From Symbiodinium natans (taxonomy: Eukaryota; Sar; Dinophyceae; Suessiales; Symbiodiniaceae), in the NCBI GenBank assembly GCA_905221605.1, contig CAJNDS010002425.1:179001-243000 (forward strand): DNA of 64,000 nt. The letters run 5' to 3'. Shown one piece after another: positions 34,430 to 45,790 of the stretch. Each line of letters begins with the position of its first letter. Position 1 is the stretch's first letter. The notes below the pieces were generated by a model. It did not search any database and was not told the DNA's origin. It saw nothing but the letters and a program-made list of their open reading frames with translations. A program made the translations under genes and the position numbers.

Positions 34430-34790
34430 ATGTCTTCGACCTTGCTGGTTCACGGTTCAGACCTCCTGTGCTGGGTTTCTTCGGGCTCCCAAACCCGAAG
34501 CTCTTATCAGCATGCAGCCCGGCTTCGTGCGAGGCTCCTCAAAGCCCAAAGCCCCAAAAAAAACCCAAACCCGAAAGCCCTAAACCCTAAAACCCTAGAA
34601 CCCTAAACCCTACACCCTAAAATCTTAAAACCCTAAAACCCTAGACCCTAAAACCCCAAGACCCTATACAGCCAAAAAAAGTTCCGGATCTGCTCTGCGT
34701 CCTGGGCAGGGCCGCACCAGCTGCTACGGAGCTTCCAGCAGCCTCAGCCAGTGTGCTCAGGCGTTTCACCTTCTGTTCTGGGATCCCACA
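34430..34790 (+). other. Coding-like frames, gene not resolved
   Basis: From ATG 34430 a frame reads MSSTLLVHGSDLLCWVSSGS and continues into CCCTAAA repeats. At 34672-34800 three frames are open, including one on the minus strand (KVKRLSTLAEAAGSSVAAGA) and one on the plus strand (VPDLLCVLGRAAPAATELPA). A TA/AAT microsatellite follows (34815-34945). Confidence 0.25.
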
Positions 34791-35191
34791 CCGCTTGCAC
34801 CTCTTATATACGTGCATATATATATATATATACACATGAAATAGATAAGAATAATAATAATAGTAGTAGTAGATAATGAATAAATAAATAAATAAATATA
34901 TATATATATATATATGTACATATATATATATATATACATGCAAAATTTCTTTGCACATATACATGCGTATGGGTATACGGCTTTAGGGTTTACAGTTTAT
35001 ATACCAAATTTTCTCTGGACATTCTGCGTAGGGAGGGGTAGTAGGCAGATTCCGTAACGGTACCCAAACCTAGAGCTTGCTATAAGTAGGGCTTAGGGTT
35101 TCGTGTTTGGGGTTTAGGATTTAGGGTTGGAGTTTTAGGGTTTGGCTACTTACATGTAGCTTCTTGATAATCTGTGGCTGCTACTTGCCAG

Positions 35192-35330
35192 ACGAAGGTT
35201 CATGAAGCCTTCCTGTACCACTTAGAGGGTTTAGGGTTTAGGGTTTAGGGCCAGCATAGGGATTAGGATTTAGGGTTTAGGTTTAGGGGGAACATTCTAA
35301 GTTCTGACAGACACAGGATACGACACATGA
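35192..35330 (+). CDS. Short terminal exons of an unresolved gene
   Basis: 35192-35228 reads TKVHEAFLYHLEG with donor G|GTTTAGG inside a telomeric unit. 35317-35330 follows ACACAG|GA and ends YDT then TGA in matching phase 1. The upstream part was not found. Confidence 0.38.
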
Positions 35331-35695
35331 GGCCTAAACCCCAAAACCTAAACCTGCATCCCAAATCTAAAGTAGAAGCCCATGTACGCCCTTCACCCTT
35401 GCACCCCTTGATCGTCAAGCCCTCAAACCCTGTAGCCCTAAACCCTAAACCCCAAATCCTAAACCCTAAACCCAGCCCTAAACCCTAAACCCCAAATCCT
35501 AAAAACCCGAAACCCATATAAGCCCTAAACCCTACACCCCAAACCCCCGACATCCAGAAACCCCGACGGACAAGTTCCTACAAACCCTTGACCCTGAAAA
35601 GCCGCTCAAATCCCGTAAACTCCCTCAACCCCCACCCCCCCCCGAACCCCCTAAACCCTAAACCCTAAACCCTAAACCCTAAGCCCCTTAGGTCT

Positions 35696-36218
35696 ATGGC
35701 TTCGAGAGCGGCCTTACCTCAGAGAACCGGGGGAAAGCGCGCGACTCAGGGTTCAGAAATGTGGGTTTTGAGGATGTTCGAGGGAGGGTTTATGGAGGGC
35801 TTCAGGGTTTAGGGTTAGGCCTTAGGGTTTAGGATGCTTAGGGTTTATTATAGGGGCTTGAGGGTTTAGATTTGTGCTAGGGTATAAGGTTTCAGGGTTT
35901 TCGGGGTTAGGATTTCTGCATTCAGGGTTTAGGGGATTCAAAGTTCAGGGTCTAGCGGTTGCGGGTGTAGATTTCTGCAAAGCGTGACAGGGGACGTGTG
36001 CACTTGCATTGTCTTGTGACCACAGCTCGCACTCAGGAAGCCTTCCGGGGTCTTGGGTCTAGGGTTTAGGGTTTAGGGTTTAGGGTTTAGGGTTTAGGGT
36101 TTAGGGTTTAGGGGTACCTAAATCACCTATCTTCTCCCAGATAGTCGCACCATCACCGGCTCAACCGCAAACCCCCAAACCTTCAACTCTAGATCTTTTT
36201 GACATGTCAAGCCTCTAA
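35696..36218 (+). CDS. Small gene ending in a Pro-rich acidic tail
   Basis: A start exon at 35696 (MASRAALPQRTGGKRATQG), a candidate middle exon 35979-36030 (GRVHLHCLVTTARTQ) and a terminal exon 36141-36218 after CTTCTCCCAG| reading IVAPSPAQPQTPKPSTLDLF and DMSSL then TAA. The last exon is the firmest. PKPSTLDLFD resembles clathrin- or adaptor-binding tails of endocytic proteins, but that is only a motif-level impression. 36219-36410 looks like a 3' untranslated region. Confidence 0.42.
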
Positions 36219-36510
36219 GTCCCCAACCCTTGGGGTTTAGGATTTAGGGCCAGGGTAGCCGCAATAGCACACAAGAGCCTCAAAGGTCTCAAAGTTCTCC
36301 AGGAACCCCCAAAAAAGATTCCTCAATGGCTCCAAGGCCCGAAACCCTCAACAAAGTGAAAGTCATAATCCCTACGCGCTATATACCCTAAAGCCTACCC
36401 TAAACCCTGAACCCTCAAACCCTAAACCCTAAACCCTTAACCCTAAACCCTTAAACCCTTAAAAACCCTTAAAAACCCTTAAACCCTAAACCCCCCCTAG
36501 CCCCTGAAAG

Positions 36511-38606
36511 GCCATTGCCTTGCGGCTGGAGCCGCTGAAGCCGGGGCTTCCCGAGTATGAGAAGGCATCGCTGGGGTTTAGGGTTTTAGGGTTTAGGGTT
36601 TAGGGTTTAGGGTTTAGGGTTTAGGGTTTAGGGTTTAGGGTTTAGGGTTTAGGGTTTAGGGTTTAGGGTTTAGGGCTCGCTGAAAGTTTAGGGTTTAGGG
36701 TTTCGGGTTTCGGGTTTAGGGTTTCAAGGGGACCTTAGGGGCTACTTAGGGGTTGTTGTGGGGGCTACTAGGTATATAGGGACTATATATGGTGTGTAAA
36801 TATGTATATATATATATAGATATATGTATATATAGGGGTTATATAGGGGAATAAGGTTGGAATAAGGTTGAGGTGTTCCAGCGGTTAATTGTGCAACCTG
36901 ACACGCTGAAACTTTCCTCGGACTCTTACTCCATGCTCTGGACACTCGTCTGCGTACTCTACTTGGAGGTTCATGGTACTTACTAACCAATTATAACTGT
37001 ACTTATAACCCTACTTATAACACCCCTAAAGGGCCTTATAGGGGTTATCCCAATTGTAAGTAGGGTTATAAGCCCAGTTATAAGTGGTTATTAAGTCCCA
37101 TGAACCTTCAAGTACTATCCTACAGTTTAAGGACCTGCGCCTCGAGTTCAGAGCTCCAGCTCCAGCGGGACCCCCACAAAAGCGAGACCCTAAACCCTAA
37201 ACCCCTAAGCCCGAAAACCCTAACACCCTAACACCCTAACTATACCCTAAGCCCGAAAAACCCGAAACCCTAAAACCCTCAACCCTAAAACCCTGAAACC
37301 CTGAACCCTGAAACCCTATACCCTGAAACTCTGAATCCCTGAAACCCTGAAACCCTAAACCCTACACCCTAAACCCTCAACCCTCAACCCTAAACCCTTA
37401 GAAAGGTACTCGGCGAGCAAAAGCCGGGGATCTCAGCGCTGCGGTGCCTTCCATCCTGTTCTTGTGGCTTCTGTCACTGCACTGTCATGTTTAGGGTGGT
37501 CAGTGTTTAGGGCTAGGGTTTAGGGTTTAGGGTTTAGAGTTTAGGGTTAAGGTTTTGGGTTTTGGGTTTAGGGTTCCTGGGCTAGTTGGAGGTTGATGGG
37601 TACGTAATGGGGCTAACAGTACCCAGAACCTCCAAGTAGGGTTTAGGGTTCACCCTGCCCCGCCCCCATTGCTTACTGGTTCTATGTATGTAGTAGGGAA
37701 TGAAAGAAGACTGCGACAATGAATGCGACAATATTTGGTTCGGTCCTTACTTTTTGTAGTTACTGCTATTGTTGTTGTTCTGGCTGCCGTTGCTATATGG
37801 GCCATCGTTTTGCGTACTATCGTTACTCGTCTTATTTTTCGTATTCATCACCATGACTACTATGCTTCTTGCCTCTGCTATGATCACTTGCTTTCCCTAC
37901 CAAACCCAACAGTGAAACTCAAATAAATGCTAAGGATACAGCCCCATATGGTGACTTCTCCAAATTATGGTCCTTTTGGGGGGTGCTTCTTATAAGGCCC
38001 CCCCCCCCCCCCATTATTTAGGGCACCCAAAAAACGTGACCATGATTTAGAGAACTGACCATATAGTTTAAGGAATTATCCTTTTTTGTGCTGATGAGAT
38101 CACTATGAGTTCTGAAATAGCGCACACATCACAACATAGGTGTCAGTGCTTTGTGTTGAAGTAGACTAACCTACTTCAACAAACTTGATTCCGTAGTGAA
38201 GAGGTTTAGGGTTTAGGGTTTAGGGTGTAGGGTTTAGGGTTTAGGGTTTAGGGTTTAGGGTTTAGGGTTTAGGGTTTGGGGCTCTCTGGCAACAGCAAGA
38301 TTTGCTCGGAGCGCCCGCTTGGGATCAGGCAAGCGGTGATCTTCGGATCCAATCGGGGAAAGGCTGCTGAGCTGCTGCACAAGGGCGTATTGGGGGTTTA
38401 GGGTTTAGGGTTTAGGGTTTGGGGTTTAGGGTTTTCTCAAAGTATGGGCTTCTACCCAAACCTTAAACCCGAAAGCTTGAATCCTATCCCCGTAGGCGTT
38501 TTAGGGGTTTGTGTAAGGTTGCGGGGGTGTGTGGGGTTTACAGGCTGGTGACTTTTCTTTGAGGGCTTACTGGGGTACTGTATAGGGTGTAGTGGTGATT
38601 GCGGGA

Positions 38607-38652
<46 letters not shown>

Positions 38653-41600
38653 GGGACCCCCCACTGTTCCCAGACATCCTTGGGGACGACATGAACCGTG
38701 AAAGGGTTTATGAAGCATTTTACCCCAATAGGAATTTTCGCAGCATGATCCCAAATATAGCGTTCCACTTGGTCCTGCAGGACGTAGCCCTGTGGCAGTA
38801 TTTAGATTCGCTCCACCGCCCCCCACCCCCCACCCCCCATTCCTCGAACGCAAAAGGAACGGTCGAAACCAATCCTACACAGGGTTAAGTAGGGTTTCGA
38901 AGGTTTGGGCTAAGAACCTTCAGCCTGCTTGGCCCCCAACAGTTGCATGAGGCTTGGGCGCGTGTTAAACCTATACTTGGAATCATATACCGTAGGGTCA
39001 GAAGTATGGCAACACATATGTACACATGTTTACATATACACATACATAGTTTCAGTCATGTATGTGCATGTATGTGTATATATATATATATAACTATGCA
39101 CTTCCTGCCGCTACTTGTCTTATAGTTTTTACTGTCCTTACATCCAGCGCGTTTAGCTCTTGAGGTGGCTTTGAACCCTAAACCCTAAACCCTCAACCCT
39201 AAACCCTAAACCCTAAGCCCTAAGCCCTAAACCCTAAACCCTAAGCCCTAAACCCTAAACCCTAAACCCCCGGCCAGGTGGACGTCTTCGTGCGCGACGA
39301 GTGCGTGAGCAAGAAGCACACGTCTCTGAGCCTGGTAGGCCGGTTTAGGGTTTAGGGTTTAGGGGGGTTTAGGGTTTAGGGTTTAGGGTTTAGGGTTTAG
39401 GGTTTAGGGTTTAGGGTTTAGGGTTTAGGGTTTAGGGTTTAGGGTTTAGGGTTGTTTAGGGCTTTCTGAAGAAGTAACGGCCCCCCAAAGAGCCCAAAAC
39501 CCCTTAGTGAAGGAATATTCCTTAAGTCATACCAAGGGTCATACTAAGGATCCCCATCTTGTTGAGAAGGTGAATTCCTCTTATTTAACGGGGTTTTGGG
39601 CTGTCTGGGAAGCCCTCTCGGGATGTGGGCTCACGGATCTCGTCAAGTTGCGTTGAAGAGTTTAGGGGGGGGGGGGTTTAGGGCTTTAGGGTTGAGGGTT
39701 TCGAGGGATTTAGGACTTAAGGTCTTCTTTGATCTTTTTTCGGCGGTGCCCGACGTCGCACACTCCTTCAGGCGAAGGAAGCGGAACTAAGTGGCAACCT
39801 CGGGCGGGGGAACGTAGGTCCGATCCTAAAGACCCCTCAACCCGAAACCCTAAAAGACCCTCAAGAATCCCGAAGCCCTCGACCTTAAAACCAAAACCCC
39901 ACTGAAACATCTTGCAAGCTTTGAAGTAAAGACACCCTAATCGAACATCCTAAACCCTAAACCCTAGCTTTGAAGTAAAGACACTTAAGCTAGCATCCTA
40001 AACCTCAAACCCTAAACCCTAAGCCCCCGAGGGTCACCCTAAACCCTAAACCCTAAACCCTAAACCCTAAACCCTAAACATCTTGGAAGGCATCCACGGG
40101 GAACTGGCACTTGCCGTTGTCGTCGCCACCTCAGGGTTGCGAGTCGGCTTCACGGTGTGATGTTAGGGTTTGGGGTTGGGGGTTTAGGGTTCAGGGTTTG
40201 AGGTTTAGGGTTTAGGGTTTGGGGTTTAGGGGTTGGGGGTTTAGGGGTCTGGATTTTAGGGGTGTAGGGGAACCTATGATCACAGCACGTATGATGCCGG
40301 TGGCGCCCAAGGACCATTCCACGAATGGCAGCTTCCTCAATGGGCAGAGGCCACCGACCGAAGGAAGGGTTCAGGGTTCAGGGTTCAGGGTTTAGTTTTT
40401 TATAGGTTTTAATTGCGGGCGATGCGCGTTTCTCAACCCAGCAGTAAGCCCAAAATTCTCACCACCGCGCATCGCTGCCAAAGAGCTTAGGTTGCAGTGG
40501 CCGTCCTGAAAGGTAGGCCTCCCTTGAGAGCCCAAAGCCCGCTAAAGTCGGAATATACCTTAAGCCATACGGGGATCCTTAGGATGATTTAACCCTAAGG
40601 GTCCATGTACCTTATTATTCTGCACTTGGGCCTTAAAGTCCCTGAATAGGAGGTACTTTAAGGCCCAAGTATTCCCTATTTAGGTACATGGACCCTTAGG
40701 GTAAGTTTTAGGGTAAACTCCTTTTTTTAAGGAGATTGGGCTCTGTGGGTCCCAACTATGTTTTGGTGACAGGCGACACCTCGGATCCCAGAAACCGCTT
40801 TATGAAAACCGTTTGCAAGAAGTTTACAATACAATAGTATACAAGTAGAAAAATGTAATAATGCACGAATAATGTGAGAACATCATATGGTAGTAATAGA
40901 AGAACATATCGATCAAAAAAAGGAGCAACAGGCAATGCGATAAAGTATTTTAGGATAAGTTGCGAGATAAAAGGGGTTCCAAGCGAAGCAGAGTGTGGCC
41001 CCTGATCCACAAGCTTTCGCTGTCACAGAGGACTGTTCATGAACTCGAGTTACTTGCTCCCACTCCAAACTCGTGCTAGACGGAGAGTGGGGGAATCAAT
41101 CAACGGCGCTACTCCAGGGGCACAGCTGTATATAAAGGGCCTAAAGCTTAAACCCGAAACCCTATATTCCCTGAACCCAGATCTCCCGAATCTACACCCT
41201 AAAACCTCAAACCCTAAACCCTACGCAAAGCTATGGAGCTTGAAATCAACCCTAAACACTAAACCCCCGAAAGCCTCCCAGCTCTAAGCCCCCCTCCCCC
41301 CTTTAAGCCCCGCTTAAGGCTCCTTTTAAGGCCCCCTAAACCCTAAACCCTTAGCCCCTACCTGCAGCTCCGGCAGGCTGCCAGCCAAGGACAAGAAGTA
41401 CCGAATCCGGAACGGCGACAAGTTGACACTCAAGGTGGGGAGTATGGCGTTTAGGGCTTAGGGCGTAGTGCTTAGGGTTTAGGGTTTAGGGCTTAAGCCT
41501 TAGGGCTTAGGGCTTAGGGCTTGGGCTTAGGGTTTCCAAAGAGCCCAATACCCCTTAATTCAGGAGCATACCTTGGAGAGGTACTAAGAATCCCTCTTTA

Positions 41601-42572
41601 GAATTTCAAGGTCTACTCCTTATTTCGTGCTGGGGTACCCAAAGAGCTCATTACGCCTCAACTAAAGATGCAACTTGAACCCTAAACCCTAAACCCTAAA
41701 CCCTAAACCCTAAACCCTAAACCCTAAACCCTAAACCCTAAACCCTAAACCATGATTAAGGATCCTTTTGTACTAGGCTTAGTGCTTCGGCAACTCAATC
41801 TTGTGGGAATCAGCTGACTTTTGAGATGCCATACACCCCTATAGTGCCTCCTCACTGCTATGATGCAAACCATTTATAAAAACCCCATGATTCCCACTAC
41901 TCTAAACCCTAAACCCTACAGCCCAAACCCTAAACCCCAAACCCTAAACCCGAAACCCTAACCCTAAACCCTACCCAAAGCGAGAGAATCTGACCGTGAC
42001 AGGCCCCCGACATCGAGGGGGACTATGGCTGGAAGGTATCGGCTTAGAACCCTCAACCCGAAACCCTGAACCCTAGCCCTAAACCCTAAACCCCCCAAAC
42101 TCTAAAGAAAACCTAAGCCGCAAAGGCCCTCAACTCCCCAGCCGGACTTAGAGGTTATGTTTGTCTTGTGCATTCTAAGGGCTCGTAGGATGACAAGGAG
42201 CATCTCTTTTGACTTAGGTTTTTGCCTTAGGTTCCGCTAAGCCCTAATTAAACCTTAAGCCCTAAACCCTAAACCCTAAACCCTAAACCCGGTTCCCTTA
42301 GGAAGAGTGTAGAAGGGCACTCTTCGGGGGCTTCTGGGAGACCCGGCAAGCTTCAGGCTTTGGGGGTTTTGGGTTTAGGGCTTCGGGGGATTTGGGGTTC
42401 GGACCAAGGCATACTTTGACAAGGTCTTCGGTTAAGGCTGAAGGATTTGGGGACTTGGGGTCTCTCAAACCTAAACCCAAAACCCTCAACCCTCAGCCTC
42501 ACCTGCACCGCTCCCCAGCTGCTTGAGCAGGTGGACTTCGGCAATACCGTGGCGTACTTCAGCAGAGCTTGA
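36511..42572 (+). CDS. FHA-domain protein (phosphothreonine-binding module)
   Basis: FHA domains bind phosphothreonine peptides. Core exons: 38296-38395 (ICSERPLGIRQAVIFGSNRG and on), 39278-39334 (VDVFVRDECVSKKHTSLSL), 40286-40349 (DHSTNGSFLNGQ), 41377-41434 (LPAKDKKYRIRNGDKLTLK), 42003-42035 (APDIEGDYGWK) and terminal 42519-42572 (LLEQVDFGNTVAYFSRA, TGA). They contain the FHA landmarks in order: the FGS turn, V-S-x-x-H, the S-x-N-G loop with F-L-N-G, then N-G-D and a final FG strand. Phases agree except for one missing short exon between 39334 and 40286 (candidates near 39727 and 40096). Likely upstream exons: 36511-36575 (AIALRLEPLKPGLPEYEKAS) and about 37133-37190 (FKDLRLEFRAPAPAGPPQK); the start is unknown. 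Donors are four GT and one GC. Confidence 0.85.
37723..37926 (+). CDS. 67-codon frame with one transmembrane helix
   Basis: Uninterrupted frame MRQYLVRSLLFVVTAIVVVL then AAVAIWAIVLRTIV, a strong hydrophobic helix near the N-terminus with flanking Arg, ending TAA inside AAATAAATG (a possible poly(A) signal). It lies inside the span of the FHA gene, on the same strand, so it is either an intronic gene or chance. Confidence 0.3.
   Translation: MRQYLVRSLLFVVTAIVVVLAAVAIWAIVLRTIVTRLIFRIHHHDYYASCLCYDHLLSLPNPTVKLK
37950..38072. mobile_element. Short inverted-repeat element, family 7
   Basis: Ends ATATGGTGACTTCTCCAAAT / TAGAGAACTGACCATAT with poly-C in the centre. The second copy is 55392-55512, where its left end is a splice donor. 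A hairpin TTGAAGTAG-N6-CTACTTCAA lies nearby at 38158-38181. Confidence 0.8.
38592..38888 (+). CDS. Open frame downstream of a 43-bp poly-G run
   Basis: After the G-run (38609-38651) the frame reads DILGDDMNRERVYEAFYPNR, NFRSMIPNIAFHLVLQDVAL, WQYLDSLHR and then Pro-rich sequence to TAA at 38886. Amino-acid composition is very protein-like, yet it lies in an FHA-gene intron. It may be a remnant of an unrelated or mobile gene. The poly-Gly/poly-Pro ends of frames crossing the G-run are artefacts. Confidence 0.35.
39352..39452. repeat. TTTAGGG array at the 5' end of an FHA intron
   Basis: The array begins eight bases after the donor CTG|GTAGGCC at 39335. The intron before it ends with CCCTAAA units at 39178-39268, ten bases before the exon at 39278. 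The exon is therefore framed CCCTAAA-exon-TTTAGGG. Confidence 0.9.
40530..40749. mobile_element. Nested elements: family 1 inside family 4
   Basis: Family-4 ends (AGAGCCCAAAG at 40530 and TTGGGCTCTGTGGGT at 40735) enclose a family-1 element (40594-40701). This gives a relative age: family 1 jumped after this family-4 copy was in place. Confidence 0.75.
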
Positions 42573-42599
42573 GTGAATTGCCGCGACTCCGAAACCCCA

Positions 42600-43385
42600 A
42601 GCCCTAGGAGGGTTTAGGTTTTAGGGTTTAGGGTGAAACGCTACCCCTGCGGATCCTGATGCCCATACCCCTTGCCTTTGGTCAGCGGCACAGAACTGCT
42701 CCTTGGGTGGGAGGGGGCAAGGAGTTGGAACAATCCCTACTTTCCAGTAGGTGCGGACTCGCTGACAGGGGTGCTCGCCCTTGGGGCGTGAGGCAGGTCT
42801 CCTAATCATCGCTGCTTGAAGCTTCAAGTCCTCAAAAATGTAAACGTCCGTATGATAACTGTGACCCCAGGACCATGATTATAGGAGAACTGCCCACATC
42901 TCGGATGGTGCCCGAAGGGCCATGCACCTGTGAGTCCACGCAGCAGGTCAGGCTGCTTACGGTTAGGGTTTAGGGTTTAGGTTGTAGGATTTAGGATTTA
43001 GGGTTTAGGGTTTAGAGGAGCCCCAAAAGGCCCTCGACGATTGAGTGGGGAGATGGTGAATCTCCCCTGGAGAGTGCTGGAGTGGCTTGGCCCACGGGCG
43101 AACTCCTAGAGACATTTGGAACCTCGACAAAGATGAGAAAAAGGTGCTTGTGCTTGTGCTTGTGCTTGTGCTTGTGCTTGTGCTTGTGCTTGTGCTGTGC
43201 GCGGGCGCGGCCTTTTCGGGTTGCATGGGACATATGCCGGTTGATCTAAGTTCAGTCCACCTGTGGCTTTGTCATTCACAGTTTGGGGTTTGGCGTTCAG
43301 AGTGCAGGCTGAGAGAAGGGCTTACTCTTAAAATGCCGACCGACCATAAATATGTGCCTGTGATGACCGACGGCAGCTGACGAAT
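42600..43385. other. Intergenic region with (TTGTGC)n microsatellite
   Basis: No convincing gene. 42960-43015 has degenerate TTTAGGG units. 43144-43196 is about nine copies of the hexamer GTGCTT, coding alternately Val-Leu or, on the other strand, His-Lys or Ser-Thr in artefactual frames. Confidence 0.7.
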
Positions 43386-44170
43386 TTGGATGCGCAGCAG
43401 ACAACATCGGACGAAGTCAGGAGCACATAACCCGGCGGGACGAATCGGACCAACCTTGGGGACTGCAGCGGTTATCGTTGGCATCATATACTCCACACTA
43501 CAAACCCCCCCCATGCCAAAAATGCCGTCGGAGACCATTTGCGTCGCCACGCGATCGCGCCGAGCGCTCAAACTCGCCTCTGCTTGGGGAAGCGGCGCTG
43601 ACAATATACCAGACGACGCCACTCCGGGGACCGGGCATGCACTCGGGCGCTGCTGTGGCAGGACTCCCGCTTTCGCCGAGCTGACGGCGGCCCTCCAGCG
43701 AGCTGCCAAACGCATGGAACGCCCGCTAGCGATGAACAGACGCCTCACGGCCCTTGTCAGGAGTGGTCTTGCATGCTTTAACCCCGGAGGAGGGGTACCT
43801 GCCATGCGGCAACCCAGTCCGCACTCCGCCATGCATACGGAGGGGCCGCGACGGCAGCCGCTGCGCAAACTTACACGACGCGCGCTTGCCGGCACCAGAG
43901 ACCGTGTGCCGCGTCGCGTGCTGGAACGCCGTAGCCGCCGACAGCGCGCCCGCGCCGGCCATTTGACGACGGATGCTTTATCGGCAGACCCGTGAGCTTG
44001 AGCACGCTACACGACATGTCCCCCTTCATGTGAGCGCGGTGCGAGGGGCGTTCGTGCCGGCCTTGAAGCGGCTGCCTGCTGTTGCCGGCGACGCCAAGAG
44101 CTCCAGAGCATGGAAGCTTTTCTTTCTCGTGCCGCGCATGCTCTTGACGCGCCCAACACACCAAGGCTCT
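43386..44170. other. GC-rich, telomere-free segment open in many frames
   Basis: Both strands show frames of 60-200 codons because the sequence is GC-rich and poor in TAA/TAG. No frame gave me a recognisable reverse transcriptase, transposase or other domain. Base composition differs sharply from the flanking gene-and-repeat regions, so it may be a decayed mobile element or the arm of one. Confidence 0.35.
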
Positions 44171-44179
44171 CAGGGCAGG

Positions 44180-45790
44180 CTCTCTCTCTCTCTCCCTCTT
44201 CTCCCTCTTCTCCCTCTTCTCCCTCTTCTCCCTCTTCTCCCTCTTCTCCCTCTTCTCCCTCTTCTCCCTCTTCTCCCTCTTCTCCCTCATCTCCCTCTTC
44301 CCTCTCTCTCCTCCCTCTCCTCTCTCTCCTCTCCTCCCTCTCCTCCCTCTCCTCCCTTCCCTCCCTCTCCTCCCTCTCTCCCTCTCTCCCTCTCTCCCTC
44401 TCTCCTCTCTCTCCTCTCTCTCCTCTCTCTCACCTCTAGGTTTTTTCTTCTCATTCTCTCCCTTCTTTCTGATTCTTTTATTCTCCCTCTTTCCTCCTTC
44501 TCCTTCTTCGCCCTTCTCCCTCTTATCCCCTCTTCTCCCTCTTCTCCTCTTCTCCCTCTTCTCCCTCTTCTCCCTTCCATTCTCCCTCTTCCCTCTCTCT
44601 CCTCCCTCTCCTCTCTCTTCCTCCCTCGCCTCCCTCTCTCTCCTCTCCCCTGCCTCCCCTCTCTCTCCTTCTCTCTCCCTCGCTCTCTCTCTCCTCTCTC
44701 TCCTCTCTGCTCCTCTCTCTCTCACCTCTCCTCAACCTCTCCCTCTCTCCCCTCTCTCCCGCTCTCTCTCCTCTCTCTCCGCCTCCTCTCTCTCCTCTCC
44801 TCTCTCTCCTTCTCTCTCCTCTCTCTCCTCCTCTCCTTCTCTTCTCCTCTCTCTCCTCTCTCTTCTCTCTCTCCTCCTCTCTCCCTCTCTGCCATCTCTC
44901 CTCTCTCTCCTCTCCGCACTCTCCTCCTTCTCTCCTCTCTCTCCTCTCTCTCCTCTCTCTCCTCTCTTGCTCTCTCTCTCTCTCTCTCTCTATACTCTCT
45001 CCCTCTCCTCCTCTCACTCCCCCCATTCCCCTCTTTTTCCCCTCCTCTCTTCTTATTCTCGTCTCTCCTCTCTCTCCGCTTCTTCCTCTCTCTCTCCTCT
45101 CTCTCCCTCTCTCTCCTCTCTAGCTCTCCTCTCATCTCCTCTCCCCTCTCCCTCCCCCTCCCTCACTCTCCTCCCCATTTTCATCTCCACTCTCCTTTCC
45201 CCCTCCTTCCCATCTCCTCCCCACCTCTCTCCTCCCCTCGCCTACCCCTCTCCTCCCCCTCTCCTCCCCCTCCTCCCCTCTAATCCCCTTCCTCTCCTCT
45301 CCTCCCCTCTTCTCTCCTCCCCTCTACTCCCCCCCTTCTCCTCCCCTCTCCTCCCCTCTCCTCCCCTCTCCTCCCTCTACTTCCCCTCTACTCCCCTCTC
45401 CTCCCCTTCTCCTTACCACTCTCCTCCCCTCTTCCTCCCCTCTCCTCCCCTCCTCCTCCCCTATCCCCTCCCCTCTACTCCTCTCCCTCTCACTCCCATC
45501 TCCTCCCCCTCTCTCCTCCCCTCTCCTCCCCTCTCCTCCCCTTATCCTCCCCTTCTCCTCCACTCTCCTCCCCTCTCTCCCTCTCCTTCCCCTCTCCTCC
45601 CCTCTCCTCCCCTCTCCTGCCCGCTTTACCCCTCTCCTCCCCTATCCTCCCCCTCCTCCCCTCTCCTCCCCTCTCCTCCCGCTATCTCCTCTCTTCCTAT
45701 ATCTCCTCGCGCTCTCCTTATCTCTCATCGCGCTATCCTCTCTCATCTCGCCTCTATCTCTCCTTATTCGACTCTCTCCAATCTCCTTTG
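44180..45790. repeat. 1.6-kb pyrimidine tract (CTCTCC-type)
   Basis: Almost uninterrupted C and T on the + strand: first TCTCCC units, then CTCTCTCC, then TCCTCCCC units. Subfamilies change gradually along it. Large frames on both strands (Ser/Leu/Pro or Arg/Glu/Gly) are compositional. Such tracts can form triplex (H-DNA) and stall replication. Confidence 0.97.
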
